From Rodentibacter ratti (GTDB lineage Bacteria; Pseudomonadota; Gammaproteobacteria; Enterobacterales; Pasteurellaceae): 64,000 bases of DNA. This document shows positions 8,671 to 17,857 of this stretch, in pieces. A program made the translations under genes and the position numbers. Within the stretch, counting starts at the first letter, position 1. Every line of letters starts with the position of its first letter. The DNA lies in contig NZ_MLAJ01000005.1 of assembly GCF_002000485.1 (NCBI RefSeq), forward strand, positions 199,806 to 263,805, read 5' to 3'. The notes below the pieces were generated by a model. That model searched no databases and was not told the origin of the DNA. It worked only from the letters and a program-made list of their open reading frames with translations.

Positions 8671-10131
8671 TCACAGCAATGGGCTAAACAAAAAGAACAT
8701 ACGTTCAATAATGCGGTTATAGAATGGGCGGGAGAGCCATTTTTCACTGTCTAGGCGGTCTGAGTTGGCGATATAGCCCTCGTGTAAAATAGCCACTTCA
8801 TTGGCAAAGGCGAGATCTTCTACGGCAAGCGCCAGTTCAAAATTTAAGAAAAAGCTGCGTAAATCCATATTCATTGTGCCGACGAGGGCGAGTTTGTTAT
8901 CAACCAACACGCTTTTTGTGTGGAGTAAACCGGCTTTAAATTCATAGATCTTCACACCGGCAGCAAGGAGATCGTCAAAAAAGGTGCGGCTTGCCCAGCC
9001 TACCATGAGAGAATCATTTTTCTTCGGTAGAATAATAGAGATTTCTACGCCTCGTAGAGCGGCAATGCGCAGTGCTTCGGCAATACTGTGGCTTGGAACG
9101 AAATAGGGCGAGGTGATGACAATGCTTTCTCTCGCAGAATAGATTGCCAACGCCAAACTTTGTGGTGCCAGATCGTCCGGGAATGCCGGCCCTGTGGCGA
9201 TAACTTGAACGGAGTGGGTGTCATAATCATCAATGGGGACAATCGGACAATTGGGTAAAAATAAGGGTAATTCTACGCCGGTTTCAATTTCCCAATCCCA
9301 AGCGTGCAGGCTGTTTAACACGGCAGACACTGCACCATTGACCCGCACCATAATATCTACCCAATTTCCCACGTTGCTATTTTGTTTAAAAAAGGCAGGG
9401 TCCACCATATTCATACTGCCTGTGTAGGATATTTGGTTATCAATGACAATGATTTTCCGATGTTGGCGTAAATCAATCCGACTAAAAAACATCCGAAAGA
9501 GATTCACATACAGCGTTTCGACAATTTCGATCCCCTGTTTGCGTAAATCCCGACAGGCTTTGCTTTTGAGAAAAGGGCGGCTGCCTACGGAATCCAATAA
9601 AATTCGAATTTCCACACCACGTTGTTTGGCATCCAACAAGGCTTGACTGACTTTTTCCACCAGACCTTTATTCGACCAAATATAAAACACCATATTAATG
9701 GAGTATTGAGCTTGTTGAATATCTTTGATAATGCTGTGAATGATGCTTTCCGGCGTGTCTAGAATATGCAATTCATTACTTTTGATACAAGGAATACCAA
9801 GGCGTTGATAGTTCAGATCAAAGAGCGGTCGATATTGTAGATTTTTGGGTATGCTGACAAGGGAGGATTGTTGTGATAAATGAGTCAGCCATTCACTATA
9901 TTTCGGGTGTAATGTTTTGAATGCATTGGCGCGTTTTGTACCCAATTTTATCTCGCCAAAAACTAAGTAAGCAATGACACCGATAACCGGCACCAAATAA
10001 ATGATCATTAACCAAGAAAGGGTAGCGGAAACCGCCTGTTTTTTTACAAGCAAACGTAAAGTAACAGAAATCACCGATACCCAAACTATCATCGGGACAA
10101 CATAAACCAGTATAATATGTTCAAAACTCAT
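8671..10131 (-). CDS. cls: Cardiolipin synthase (phospholipase D family)
   Basis: This 486-residue inner-membrane enzyme condenses two phosphatidylglycerols (or PG with a second phospholipid) into cardiolipin. It has two N-terminal membrane helices (ILVYVVPMIVWVSVISVTL and TLSWLMIIYLVPVIGVIAYLVFG). Two HxKxxxxD phospholipase-D motifs follow, starting near H224 (HRKIIVID) and H404 (HTKSVLVD), each followed by a conserved GS/GTMNM element. Length and layout match ClsA. The start at 10131 lies just inside the divergently transcribed pseudouridine synthase region. Confidence 0.93.
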   Translation of the reverse strand: MSFEHIILVYVVPMIVWVSVISVTLRLLVKKQAVSATLSWLMIIYLVPVIGVIAYLVFGEIKLGTKRANAFKTLHPKYSEWLTHLSQQSSLVSIPKNLQYRPLFDLNYQRLGIPCIKSNELHILDTPESIIHSIIKDIQQAQYSINMVFYIWSNKGLVEKVSQALLDAKQRGVEIRILLDSVGSRPFLKSKACRDLRKQGIEIVETLYVNLFRMFFSRIDLRQHRKIIVIDNQISYTGSMNMVDPAFFKQNSNVGNWVDIMVRVNGAVSAVLNSLHAWDWEIETGVELPLFLPNCPIVPIDDYDTHSVQVIATGPAFPDDLAPQSLALAIYSARESIVITSPYFVPSHSIAEALRIAALRGVEISIILPKKNDSLMVGWASRTFFDDLLAAGVKIYEFKAGLLHTKSVLVDNKLALVGTMNMDLRSFFLNFELALAVEDLAFANEVAILHEGYIANSDRLDSEKWLSRPFYNRIIERMFFLFSPLL

Positions 10132-10149
10132 GAAATTTTAACCGCACTT

Positions 10150-10830
10150 ATGGAATTCGACATTCTTTATCAACATCGTGATTTTATCATTATTTATAAA
10201 CCTTGTGGCGTGAGCGTGCACAAAGATCAGGAAACCATTGGTTTAACCACACACTTGGCAAATCAACTTGGTGTCGCGCAAGTGTGGTTGGTTCACCGAT
10301 TGGATAAAATCACCTCAGGGTTATTAATTCTTGCCTTAAATGCAGAAAGTGCGGCTGAATTTTCACGACTTTTTGCTGAACATCAGATTCACAAAACCTA
10401 TCTTGCCTTGAGCCATCAAAAGCCAAAAAAGAAACAAGGTTTGATTATCGGCGATATGAAAAAAGCCCGTAACGGTGCGTGGAAACTTTGCCAAAGCAAA
10501 GAAAATCCGGCAATCACAAGATTTGAAAGCGTCAGCTGCGAACCGCATTTACGCCTGTTTTTCCTCAAACCCCAAACCGGTAAAACCCATCAATTACGTG
10601 TGGCGATGAAAAGCCTTGGCAGCCCGATTTTAGGGGATGTGCTCTATGGCAAAAACAGTGCTGAAGTTGACCGCACTTATTTGCATGCCGCAAGGCTTGA
10701 ATTTGAATTTCATGGCGAGAAATTTGATATAAAGGCAATGCCGAAAGAGGGGGAATGGTGGCAAAAGGAAAGTGTGATCGCAAAAATAAATGAAAACCCT
10801 TTTTTCGGAAAGGGCAAAATCCCTGTATAA
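10150..10830 (+). CDS. RluA-family pseudouridine synthase (TIGR01621 type)
   Basis: This 226-residue protein has the RluA catalytic motif HRLDKITSG with the catalytic aspartate at residue 52, and lacks an S4 RNA-binding domain. It matches the short RluA-like group typified by H. influenzae HI0042, whose RNA target I do not know. An ATG at 10117 also opens the frame but would overlap the divergent cls start. Residues EFDILYQHRDFIIIYKP align with the usual start of this family, so 10150 is preferred; neither start has a clear binding site. It lies 30 bp upstream of xthA. Confidence 0.82.
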   Translation: MEFDILYQHRDFIIIYKPCGVSVHKDQETIGLTTHLANQLGVAQVWLVHRLDKITSGLLILALNAESAAEFSRLFAEHQIHKTYLALSHQKPKKKQGLIIGDMKKARNGAWKLCQSKENPAITRFESVSCEPHLRLFFLKPQTGKTHQLRVAMKSLGSPILGDVLYGKNSAEVDRTYLHAARLEFEFHGEKFDIKAMPKEGEWWQKESVIAKINENPFFGKGKIPV

Positions 10831-10860
10831 TACTCGCAATTTTTACAACTAGGAACTTCA

Positions 10861-11664
10861 ATGAAATTTATCTCTTTTAATATTAATGGTTTGCGAGCCC
10901 GTCCCCATCAATTGGAGGCAGTGATTGAAAAATACCAACCGGATGTGATTGGTTTGCAGGAAATTAAAGTGGCGGATGAGGCTTTTCCTTATGAAATCAC
11001 GGAAAATTTAGGCTATCACGTGTTCCACCATGGACAAAAAGGGCATTACGGCGTGGCGTTATTAACCAAACAAGAACCCAAAGCCGTTCGCCGTGGCTTT
11101 CCAACGGATGCTGAGGATGCGCAAAAACGCATTATTATGGCGGATTTGGAAACGGATTTTGGTTTGCTGACGGTGATTAACGGCTATTTCCCACAAGGCG
11201 AGAGTCGTAGCCACGAAACAAAATTTCCGGCAAAAGAAAAATTTTACGCCGATTTACAGCGTTATTTAGAACAAGACCATGATAAAGCCAACCCCATTTT
11301 AATTATGGGGGATATGAATATTAGCCCAAGTGATTTGGATATTGGTATTGGGGAAGAAAACCGTAAACGTTGGTTGCGTACCGGCAAATGCTCTTTCTTA
11401 CCTGAAGAACGTGAATGGTATCAACGTTTATATGATTATGGATTGGAAGACAGCTTCCGCAAATTGAATCCAACCACAAATGATCAATTCTCGTGGTTTG
11501 ATTACCGTTCAAAAGGCTTTGATGATAATCGTGGCTTACGCATTGATCATATTTTGGTGAATCATGCCTTAGCGGAGCGTTGTGTCGATGTTGGTATTGC
11601 TTTAGATATACGGGCAATGGAAAAACCGTCTGATCACGCACCGATTTGGGCAGAATTTAAATAG
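10861..11664 (+). CDS. xthA: Exodeoxyribonuclease III
   Basis: This 267-residue base-excision repair enzyme has AP-endonuclease, 3'-5' exonuclease and 3'-phosphatase activity. Catalytic elements are visible: LQEIK with the metal-binding glutamate at residue 34, the GDMNISPSD loop, RIDHIL, and the terminal SDHAP histidine motif. Length equals the E. coli enzyme (268). It is preceded by AGGAACTTCA as binding site and followed 9 bp later by the next gene, so the two are probably co-transcribed. Confidence 0.95.
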   Translation: MKFISFNINGLRARPHQLEAVIEKYQPDVIGLQEIKVADEAFPYEITENLGYHVFHHGQKGHYGVALLTKQEPKAVRRGFPTDAEDAQKRIIMADLETDFGLLTVINGYFPQGESRSHETKFPAKEKFYADLQRYLEQDHDKANPILIMGDMNISPSDLDIGIGEENRKRWLRTGKCSFLPEEREWYQRLYDYGLEDSFRKLNPTTNDQFSWFDYRSKGFDDNRGLRIDHILVNHALAERCVDVGIALDIRAMEKPSDHAPIWAEFK

Positions 11665-11673
11665 GACAAAAAA

Positions 11674-12447
11674 ATGGATATGGCAAATTGGCAGAATTAT
11701 CGTTCTATGGTGAATGATATGCCTGCCGTCTTTACCGCAAATATTGAAAATATCGATCAATTTCATGGTAAAAATTGCAATAAAATTGTGCAATTTGCCA
11801 TTAATTATGACGGTGATGAGAGCGGGCTTCCGTCAGAAGGGGAGTACGATAAACTTATTAATCGTATTTTTAAAATTTTGGCACAATTGACCGCACTTCC
11901 GAATGTATTTTTTGCCGGGCATTTTATCTGTAACGGACAGGCGAAAATGCATTTCTATTGTGAACATTCGGAAATTTTACTTGAAACCTTATCGCAAATT
12001 GATTTTGTGGAGGAGGTGAGTGTTCAAGATGATCCGAATTGGGATACTTATTTTGATTTTTTACTTGCCTCTCCCCTTGAAATCAAGATCAATGCTACGG
12101 AAGAACTGCTTGGTTTATTGCAAAGTAAAGGACGTGATTTAGCGGATACTTATTTGGTCGAACACAGTTTTCACTTTGATGAAGAACAAAAAATGTTTTC
12201 TTTTATGGATGAGTTGAGTTTGGGGGATTATTCCTTTTCGACGTTGCAATATTCCGCACAACCTATTCAATTTAACGAGGATGATGAGCCTTACTATCTG
12301 GTGAAAATGGAGCAAGAACTTTCCCTCGATAATGGCGAAATTTTTGAACAAGTGGAAAGATTTGAAAAATTGGCTCAACAATTTATGGGCGATTATATTG
12401 GTTGGGAGTGTGATAGTTTGATGGATGATAGTAAACAGTTGAATTGA
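11674..12447 (+). CDS. TIGR01619-type protein (DUF695 plus RraB-like region)
   Basis: This 257-residue acidic protein has no signal peptide or membrane helix. It resembles the Pasteurellaceae family TIGR01619 (H. influenzae HI0040). The first half fits DUF695 ([22 protein letters not shown]). The second half resembles RraB, the protein modulator of RNase E ([20 protein letters not shown]). An RNA-turnover role is therefore possible but untested. It follows xthA by 9 bp, which says nothing specific about function. A strong hairpin lies just past its stop. Confidence 0.7.
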   Translation: MDMANWQNYRSMVNDMPAVFTANIENIDQFHGKNCNKIVQFAINYDGDESGLPSEGEYDKLINRIFKILAQLTALPNVFFAGHFICNGQAKMHFYCEHSEILLETLSQIDFVEEVSVQDDPNWDTYFDFLLASPLEIKINATEELLGLLQSKGRDLADTYLVEHSFHFDEEQKMFSFMDELSLGDYSFSTLQYSAQPIQFNEDDEPYYLVKMEQELSLDNGEIFEQVERFEKLAQQFMGDYIGWECDSLMDDSKQLN

Positions 12448-12449
12448 TG

Positions 12450-12479
12450 AAACCTAGGGTAACAAGTTACCCTAGGTTT
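12450..12479. terminator. Hairpin between convergent genes
   Basis: AAACCTAGGGTAAC (12450-12463) and GTTACCCTAGGTTT (12466-12479) form a near-perfect 14-bp stem between the convergent DUF695-type and nitroreductase genes. Flanking T-tracts are short, so termination strength is uncertain. Confidence 0.6.
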
Positions 12480-12506
12480 ATCATAATAGAGCCCCTTGGG
12501 GCTGCT

Positions 12507-13169
12507 TTATTTCACCCAAGTGACAATTTCATCCATCGCTTTACGGGATTTCTTCGCAATATCACGGGCACGGTAGCCGAATGTGGCAGCAACAGATACA
12601 CCGTATTCATTCGGGTCAAATAATCCTTCCTCGGCAAGGGTTCGATTCATCAAATCATAATGGAAACCTTCAATCGGGCAAGAATCAATTCCCATCGCTG
12701 CCGCACCGGTCAGCATATTAGCAAGGGCGATATAGGTTTGTTTACTACACCAATCGAATAAAGTGCGGTCACTTTCCAACAATTTCATATCGTTTTCTTG
12801 CAGCGTTTTGTATTTTGCCAAGGCTTGTTGTTGCTGTTCTTCCGTCAGCCCTTTTCTCGTCATCACATCCACGAAAAACGGGCTATCATAACGGGCGTTT
12901 TTCTTCGCAAGCAAGACCACCACATGACTACAATTATCCAACTGATTCATCATTCCCCAACTAAAGGGTTTGATTTTGTCCCGTAAGGCTTTGTTTTGAA
13001 TGACTAATATTTTCCAAGGCTCTGATCCTACAGAGCTTGGTGAAAGACGGGCACATTCTAAAATGGCGTGGAAATCTTCATCACTGATTTTTTTACTTGG
13101 ATCGTAATAACGGGTTGAACTACGTTGATTGAATAATTCAATAATGTTTTGAGCAGTAAGTTTTATCAT
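12507..13169 (-). CDS. NAD(P)H nitroreductase family protein (NfsB-like)
   Basis: This 220-residue flavoprotein belongs to the nitroreductase family. ATG 13169 is chosen because AGAGGA lies 4-9 bases upstream; the frame is open 27 bases further. The N-terminal RSSTRYYDPSKKI is the classic FMN-phosphate-binding motif. LSPSSVGSEPWKILV, NMLTGAAAMGIDSCPIEGF and the C-terminal GYRARDIAKKSRKAM are typical of NfsB/dihydropteridine-reductase-like members. It probably reduces quinones, nitroaromatics or flavins with NAD(P)H as a cytosolic dimer. The physiological substrate is unknown. Confidence 0.85.
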   Translation of the reverse strand: MIKLTAQNIIELFNQRSSTRYYDPSKKISDEDFHAILECARLSPSSVGSEPWKILVIQNKALRDKIKPFSWGMMNQLDNCSHVVVLLAKKNARYDSPFFVDVMTRKGLTEEQQQQALAKYKTLQENDMKLLESDRTLFDWCSKQTYIALANMLTGAAAMGIDSCPIEGFHYDLMNRTLAEEGLFDPNEYGVSVAATFGYRARDIAKKSRKAMDEIVTWVK

Positions 13170-13261
13170 ATTTTCCTCTCTTTTCAGTTTTTCCATTCAA
13201 TGCTATTTTTTAGACAAAACGGAATATCGCCGTCTATTTTTCTATTTTGACTTAATGTTGG

Positions 13262-14716
13262 TTAAACATAGTTGATTGCTTTTGGAAAGCCAAGTTCAAT
13301 ATTTAAAGTACGGTTTGTTACAATCACATTCTCTCGATTTGTAATAAAAAATCTTGATGTCATTGCTTTTTCGCCATTATTCAAGAAAATTTCCACAATC
13401 GAACGATCAAAGAAAATCTCTACTGTACGAAGATCATCGATTTCACAATAGCGTTGTTCACCAAATTTCTTCATTAATTCCGTTTGTGCCGATTGGCTGC
13501 GATCCAAACAGACTAAGCCGTTTTCATAGGATAAAGTCAGCGTTTCACCTTCTTCATTGGTGAAGAAAGAAAATTTGAAAGGCTGATTTTCTGCATCAAA
13601 TTTTAAATAGGCACGATCTAAATGAGCAATCGTGGTTTTTTCTTGCAGCATTTGTGTGGAAAGTGCGGTCATATTTTCATAAATTTTGGCAATCGGGCGT
13701 TGATAGAGCCGATTATTCTCAATATGCACTTCTCGTGGCATGGTGAGGGCAGAATGCCATTTGAATTTATCCGTTGGATAAGTTAAATCCGGCAAGCCAA
13801 TCCAGCCAAACATGATGGTGTTTGTTTTATTTTCTAAACCGCCAAAGGTTTGAGGAGCATAGAAATCAAAGCCTTGATCGAGTTCGGCAATGTGTTTCGC
13901 TTCCAGTATATTGTCGTTTAATTGCCCAATAGCATAAGTAGCGTGATCGTTATTTTGGAATTGATGTACCTCACGATTTTTGCCCTGTGGTGACCAGACG
14001 AAAATATCGTTGTCGCCCAATTTCAATAAATCCGGACATTCCCACATAAACACATTTTGATTATTAAAAGCCGGAACAGACAATTCACCGATTAAGCGTG
14101 GCGTTTCATCCAAATGATCCATTTCAAAAATAATGGCGGTGCCGGTCAAATTTTCACGTTGTGCACCACAAATAAAACGGATTTTTCCTTCTTTTGTCAG
14201 GTAAGGTTTCGGATCTCGCACGTGTTCCGTATAACCTTTTGGGGCATTTTCTATTAACGGACGTTTGCTTAGTAATTTTCCGTTTAAATCAAAAATTGCC
14301 AGATTTTGATAAGGCACACGTTGGTTATCACTTGCACGACGGGTATTACCTGTATAGAACATGGCTAATTGGTCGCCGACTTTTAATGCCCCACCGGAGT
14401 AGCAGCCATGAGATTCAAATAATTCACAGGGAATTAAATCATCGGCGGCTTGATAGGTTTGGAAATCATGAGTGATGAAGTGCTTCCAATGTTTCATTCC
14501 GTGTATGGCATCGAAAGGAAACCATTGATAAAAAAGGTGATACTTTTCACCGTCAAAAATCAGTCCATTTGGGTCATTTAATAGCCCTGTGGGTGGCGTA
14601 AGATGGTAAGTGGGATAGAAATCTTTATCGCTTTCCACTGTTTTGCGTATGCTGTCAAGTTCGCCTTGTTCTGCAGCGAGAAGACTTTTGTATTTGCCGT
14701 TGTTGAAGATAATCAT
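13262..14716 (-). CDS. scrB: Sucrose-6-phosphate hydrolase (GH32 invertase)
   Basis: This 484-residue cytoplasmic beta-fructofuranosidase splits sucrose-6-phosphate, delivered by a sucrose PTS, into glucose-6-phosphate and fructose. GH32 motifs are intact: NDPNG with the nucleophile D48, the transition-state motif VRDPK, and the acid/base ECPD element. A C-terminal beta-sandwich follows. ATG 14716 has AGGAC just upstream; the longer frame would run into the preceding GST-like gene. It lies downstream of a GST-like gene and fructokinase on the same strand, likely one operon. No sucrose permease or regulator is present in the window. Confidence 0.9.
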   Translation of the reverse strand: MIIFNNGKYKSLLAAEQGELDSIRKTVESDKDFYPTYHLTPPTGLLNDPNGLIFDGEKYHLFYQWFPFDAIHGMKHWKHFITHDFQTYQAADDLIPCELFESHGCYSGGALKVGDQLAMFYTGNTRRASDNQRVPYQNLAIFDLNGKLLSKRPLIENAPKGYTEHVRDPKPYLTKEGKIRFICGAQRENLTGTAIIFEMDHLDETPRLIGELSVPAFNNQNVFMWECPDLLKLGDNDIFVWSPQGKNREVHQFQNNDHATYAIGQLNDNILEAKHIAELDQGFDFYAPQTFGGLENKTNTIMFGWIGLPDLTYPTDKFKWHSALTMPREVHIENNRLYQRPIAKIYENMTALSTQMLQEKTTIAHLDRAYLKFDAENQPFKFSFFTNEEGETLTLSYENGLVCLDRSQSAQTELMKKFGEQRYCEIDDLRTVEIFFDRSIVEIFLNNGEKAMTSRFFITNRENVIVTNRTLNIELGFPKAINYV

Positions 14717-14723
14717 CGTTGTC

Positions 14724-15335
14724 CTATTTTGGATAAGTTTCATTTAAACAAGCGTAGCGAGCATTCATTTTTTCCGCCCATGATTTTAATGATTCCATCG
14801 CGGAATGTTTGGTGGCGTAAGTCCAATCATTACGGAATAGTAGAAAATCAATGACACAAACCGTATTTAACGTACCGATATTGAGCTCTTCACCGAATAA
14901 ATCAATGGATTTTTGAATCGCTATAAGGCTTTGTTCTGTTCGTTGAAAAATTTGTTGATGGCGTTCTAACCACCATTCTGATTGGGGGCGTAGGCGTTTT
15001 TCAGGTATAACGGATATTTCGTTTTCTAAAACACCATCGGCTAAATAATGTAAGCGGAGAATTTGCCAACGTTGCTCTCCACTACCATAAAGTGAAGGTT
15101 GTGAACCTAAATGATCGAGATATTCGGCAATCAGCGAACTGTTATATAACCATTCGCTGTTTGCCATTTGGAGTGCAGGCAAGCGCCCAAGAGGGTTATC
15201 TTGATTGTGTGGCGAATGCTTATCCATTCCGCTTGTCGCTTGTAGAAATTCAATTTGATTTTGTAATTGGTGATAATGAATCACACTGCGTACTTTTCGA
15301 GCGTAAGGGCTGGAATCGGAATACCATAGTTTCAT
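14724..15335 (-). CDS. Glutathione S-transferase family protein
   Basis: This 203-residue protein has a thioredoxin-like N-terminal domain (MKLWYSDSSPYARKVRSVI; SSPYARKV carries the glutathione-site region) with NPLGRLPALQM. An alpha-helical C-terminal domain follows. It resembles YibF-type bacterial GSTs of unknown substrate. GGAG lies 8-9 bases before the start. It sits between fructokinase and sucrose-6-phosphate hydrolase, 7 bp before scrB, so it is probably transcribed with the sucrose genes; that partnership is unusual and unexplained. Confidence 0.8.
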   Translation of the reverse strand: MKLWYSDSSPYARKVRSVIHYHQLQNQIEFLQATSGMDKHSPHNQDNPLGRLPALQMANSEWLYNSSLIAEYLDHLGSQPSLYGSGEQRWQILRLHYLADGVLENEISVIPEKRLRPQSEWWLERHQQIFQRTEQSLIAIQKSIDLFGEELNIGTLNTVCVIDFLLFRNDWTYATKHSAMESLKSWAEKMNARYACLNETYPK

Positions 15336-15402
15336 AAAAATATCTCCGTTTATGACCGCACTTTAACAGAAGGTGAGTGAGATAAGTTCACACACCTTAG
15401 GA

Positions 15403-16329
15403 TTAGTTTGCCAAAAATTCAGCCAATTGTGTTTTATTTGGCAAAGCTGACATCGCACCTTTTGCCGTTGTTGCCAACGCACCACAAGCATTCGCTTGGC
15501 GTATAATTTTCACCAACACATCGTTGTCTTTCCAATTTTCATGTTGAGAAAGACCGGCTAATAATCCGCCCACAAAGGCATCGCCAGCCCCGGTGGTATC
15601 AACGGGTTTTAAAGCTTTACCCGAAACAATATCTTTTTTGCCGGCAAGGTGATACAACGCCCCGTCTTTGCCAAGGGTGACGATAATCAGTTTCTCCGGA
15701 TAAAGTGCGATGATTTTTTCAAAGGCTTTTTCAAGGCTATCTGTATTGGTTAAAAGAGTGAGTTCTTCCTCGGAAAATTTCAATACATCGGCTAATGCGA
15801 CAGCTTCCATTACAACAGTTTTCATTTCCTCTAGGCTAGACCATAGCGATTCACGCAAATTTGGATCGAAAGAGAAAAATCCCCCTGCAACTTTAATACG
15901 GCGAATGGCTTCAAAGGTCGCTTCCCGTGATGGGTTATTAATGAGTGCAATAGAGCAGCAATGCAACCATTCGCCGGCTTGAAATGGCGGTAGATCACTG
16001 GTTTGCAGAAATTGATCGGCACTTGGGTTTACCATAAAAGTAAAACTGCGTTCACCGTTGTCGAGCCCGACAACCACAGTTGAAGTGCGATGTTGTGGAT
16101 CTAAAATCATATGGGTGGTATCCACACCTTCGGTATTTAAGGTTTCTTGCATAAATTGACCGAGCGGATCTTTTCCTACACGACCAATAAAGGCGCTTTC
16201 GCTTCCTAAACGTGAAACACCCACAGCGACATTCGCCGGTGCGCCACCAGCACAGCGTAAATAATGATTTTCACCGTCTGGGATAAGATCCACCACAGCA
16301 TCACCGGTTACCCAAATCTTATGGATCAT
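15403..16329 (-). CDS. scrK: Fructokinase (PfkB/ribokinase family)
   Basis: This 308-residue sugar kinase phosphorylates fructose to fructose-6-phosphate. The N-terminal GGAPANVAVG substrate-binding glycine motif and the C-terminal DTTGAGD signature (residues 244-250, catalytic base D250) are intact. ATG 16329 is chosen because AAGGA lies 8 bases upstream; an ATG six bases earlier is too close to it. With scrB downstream it completes use of the sucrose-6-phosphate products. Similar PfkB kinases act on aminoimidazole riboside, but the scrB neighbour favours fructose. Confidence 0.85.
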   Translation of the reverse strand: MIHKIWVTGDAVVDLIPDGENHYLRCAGGAPANVAVGVSRLGSESAFIGRVGKDPLGQFMQETLNTEGVDTTHMILDPQHRTSTVVVGLDNGERSFTFMVNPSADQFLQTSDLPPFQAGEWLHCCSIALINNPSREATFEAIRRIKVAGGFFSFDPNLRESLWSSLEEMKTVVMEAVALADVLKFSEEELTLLTNTDSLEKAFEKIIALYPEKLIIVTLGKDGALYHLAGKKDIVSGKALKPVDTTGAGDAFVGGLLAGLSQHENWKDNDVLVKIIRQANACGALATTAKGAMSALPNKTQLAEFLAN

Positions 16330-16403
16330 GGTCATCTTCCTTATATAGTATATCAGGGCATAAATTGTTTATGGGTTTTCGCCCTTTATTCATTCATTTT
16401 AGA

Positions 16404-16435
16404 AAATAACCGCACTTTAAAAAGTGCGGTTATTT
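16404..16435 (-). terminator. tyrS terminator made of a paired uptake signal sequence
   Basis: AAATAACCGCACTTT (16404-16418) pairs with AAAGTGCGGTTATTT (16421-16435). Two facing DNA-uptake signals form the stem, a common arrangement in Pasteurellaceae. It lies just after tyrS on the minus strand and ahead of fructokinase. Confidence 0.8.
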
Positions 16436-16448
16436 TTCGTAGAGTTTA

Positions 16449-17636
16449 TTATTCCACTGTCACACGGGCAAATTTACGTTTACCCACTTGATAAACATTG
16501 GTACCTTTTGGTGCGTTTTCTTTTATATTCTCAATTTTTTCACCATTGATTTTCACGCCTCCTTGTTGGGCGGAACGAATCGCTTCAGAAGTGGAAGGCA
16601 CTAATCCCGCTTCTTTTAACAAGGTTGCTAAACCTATTTCACCATTAAAGGTAAACTCAGGCATTTCGTCCGGCATTGCGCCTTTTTGGAAACGATTAAT
16701 AAATTCTTGTTCTGCCGCATTCGCAGCTGTTTCATCATGGAAGCGGGCAATTAATTCTTTCGCCAGTAAAATTTTTACATCACGTGGGTTTTTGCCATTT
16801 TTCACATCGACTTTTAGTTGTTCAATTTCACTCAAAGGACGGAATGAAAGCAGATTATACCAATCCCACATTAACTCATCGGAAATTGACATCACTTTAC
16901 CGAACATATCATTTGGCGCATCAGTCACACCGATATAGTTACCGAGAGATTTTGACATTTTTTTCTCACCGTCCAAGCCTACAAGCAATGGCATGGTGAT
17001 CGCCACTTGTGGTTTTTTACCGGCTGATTTTTGTAATTCACGACCCACTAATAAATTGAATTTTTGGTCAGTACCGCCAAGCTCGACATCCGCTTCTAAT
17101 GCCACGGAATCATATCCTTGTAATAGAGGATAAATAAATTCGTGAATCGCAATGGGTTGGTTATTGGTAAAGCGTTTTTTGAAATCATCACGCTCAAGCA
17201 TACGGGCAACAGTATAATTGCTTGCAAGGCGAATCATCCCTTCCGTACCTAATTGGCCTAACCACTCGGAATTGAAGACGATTTTGGTTTTTTGCGGATC
17301 AAGAATCTTGAAAATTTGTTCTTTATAGGTTTCCGCGTTGCGTAATACATCTTCACGACTAAGAGGAGGACGGGTGGTGTTTTTGCCGGAAGGATCGCCT
17401 ACCATACCGGTAAAATCACCAATTAAGAAATAAACATCATGACCAAGCTGTTGGAATTGGCGTAATTTGTTGAGCACCACGGTATGCCCTAAGTGAATAT
17501 CCGGTGCGGTAGGGTCTGCGCCTAATTTTACTTTTAAAGGGCGATTTTCTTTGAGTTTTTCAATTAAATCCGCTTCGGAAAGAATTTCATCCGTGCCACG
17601 CTTAAGTTCTGCGAGAACAGTATTAATATCAGTCAT
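16449..17636 (-). CDS. tyrS: Tyrosyl-tRNA synthetase
   Basis: This 395-residue class I aminoacyl-tRNA synthetase charges tRNA-Tyr. The HIGH motif appears as HLGH (48-51) and KMSKS at 226-230. A C-terminal S4-like RNA-binding domain ends ...[15 protein letters not shown]. Length matches the shorter TyrRS type common in Pasteurellaceae. It has its own promoter just downstream of the small-RNA terminator and its own USS-pair terminator, so it is a single-gene unit. Confidence 0.95.
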   Translation of the reverse strand: MTDINTVLAELKRGTDEILSEADLIEKLKENRPLKVKLGADPTAPDIHLGHTVVLNKLRQFQQLGHDVYFLIGDFTGMVGDPSGKNTTRPPLSREDVLRNAETYKEQIFKILDPQKTKIVFNSEWLGQLGTEGMIRLASNYTVARMLERDDFKKRFTNNQPIAIHEFIYPLLQGYDSVALEADVELGGTDQKFNLLVGRELQKSAGKKPQVAITMPLLVGLDGEKKMSKSLGNYIGVTDAPNDMFGKVMSISDELMWDWYNLLSFRPLSEIEQLKVDVKNGKNPRDVKILLAKELIARFHDETAANAAEQEFINRFQKGAMPDEMPEFTFNGEIGLATLLKEAGLVPSTSEAIRSAQQGGVKINGEKIENIKENAPKGTNVYQVGKRKFARVTVE

Positions 17637-17670
17637 TGTTTATTTCCTAATTATTATTTTGAGGTGGTTT

Positions 17671-17698
17671 ATTATAGGGAATCTAAAAGATTTGTGAA
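17671..17698 (-). promoter_or_regulatory. Predicted sigma-70 promoter of tyrS
   Basis: On the minus strand TTCACA (17698-17693), a 16-base spacer and TATAAT (17676-17671) precede tyrS. It begins directly at the end of the small-RNA terminator T-run, showing that the two units are transcribed separately. Confidence 0.6.
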
Positions 17699-17699
17699 C

Positions 17700-17791
17700 A
17701 AAAAAAACGCCTATTTGTGGGGAAATAGGCAGGAATGTTGGAGTGATTATCGCTGAGTGTTTTAATTGAAAACCAGCTTGTTATTGGAATG
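17700..17791 (-). ncRNA. Candidate Fur-repressed small RNA, about 92 nt
   Basis: The 220-bp gap between sfsA and tyrS contains a complete miniature transcription unit on the minus strand. A consensus promoter at 17826-17798 overlaps a strong Fur box. The predicted start is near 17791. The unit ends in a rho-independent terminator: GCCTATTT (17709-17716) pairs with AAATAGGC (17723-17730), followed in the transcript by eight U residues ending at 17700. No open reading frame with a binding site is present between them. The layout matches RyhB-class iron-sparing small RNAs; H. influenzae has a Fur-regulated one called HrrF. Whether this is the same RNA I cannot tell without alignment. Exact ends are predictions. 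Confidence 0.7.
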
Positions 17792-17793
17792 GA

Positions 17794-17848
17794 TTAGATG
17801 ATAATCGTTATCAATAATCTTGTCAATAAATAGATGAAAATAATTATC
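17794..17848 (-). promoter_or_regulatory. Fur-box-covered promoter of the candidate small RNA
   Basis: TTGACA (17826-17821), exactly 17 bases, then TATCAT (17803-17798) form a near-ideal sigma-70 promoter on the minus strand. The plus-strand 19-mer at 17794-17812 matches the Fur consensus at 14 of 19 positions and covers the -10 region. A second site at 17830-17848 matches at 12 of 19 and sits just upstream of the -35. Iron-loaded Fur should block this promoter. Confidence 0.7.
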
Positions 17849-17857
17849 AAAAAATTA

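Noticed and set aside
15362-15402. CRP-like sequence (TGTGA...TCACT) between scrK and the GST-like gene
   Set aside because: The half-sites are separated by seven bases rather than six and it lies inside the presumed operon, so it is not a credible CRP site.
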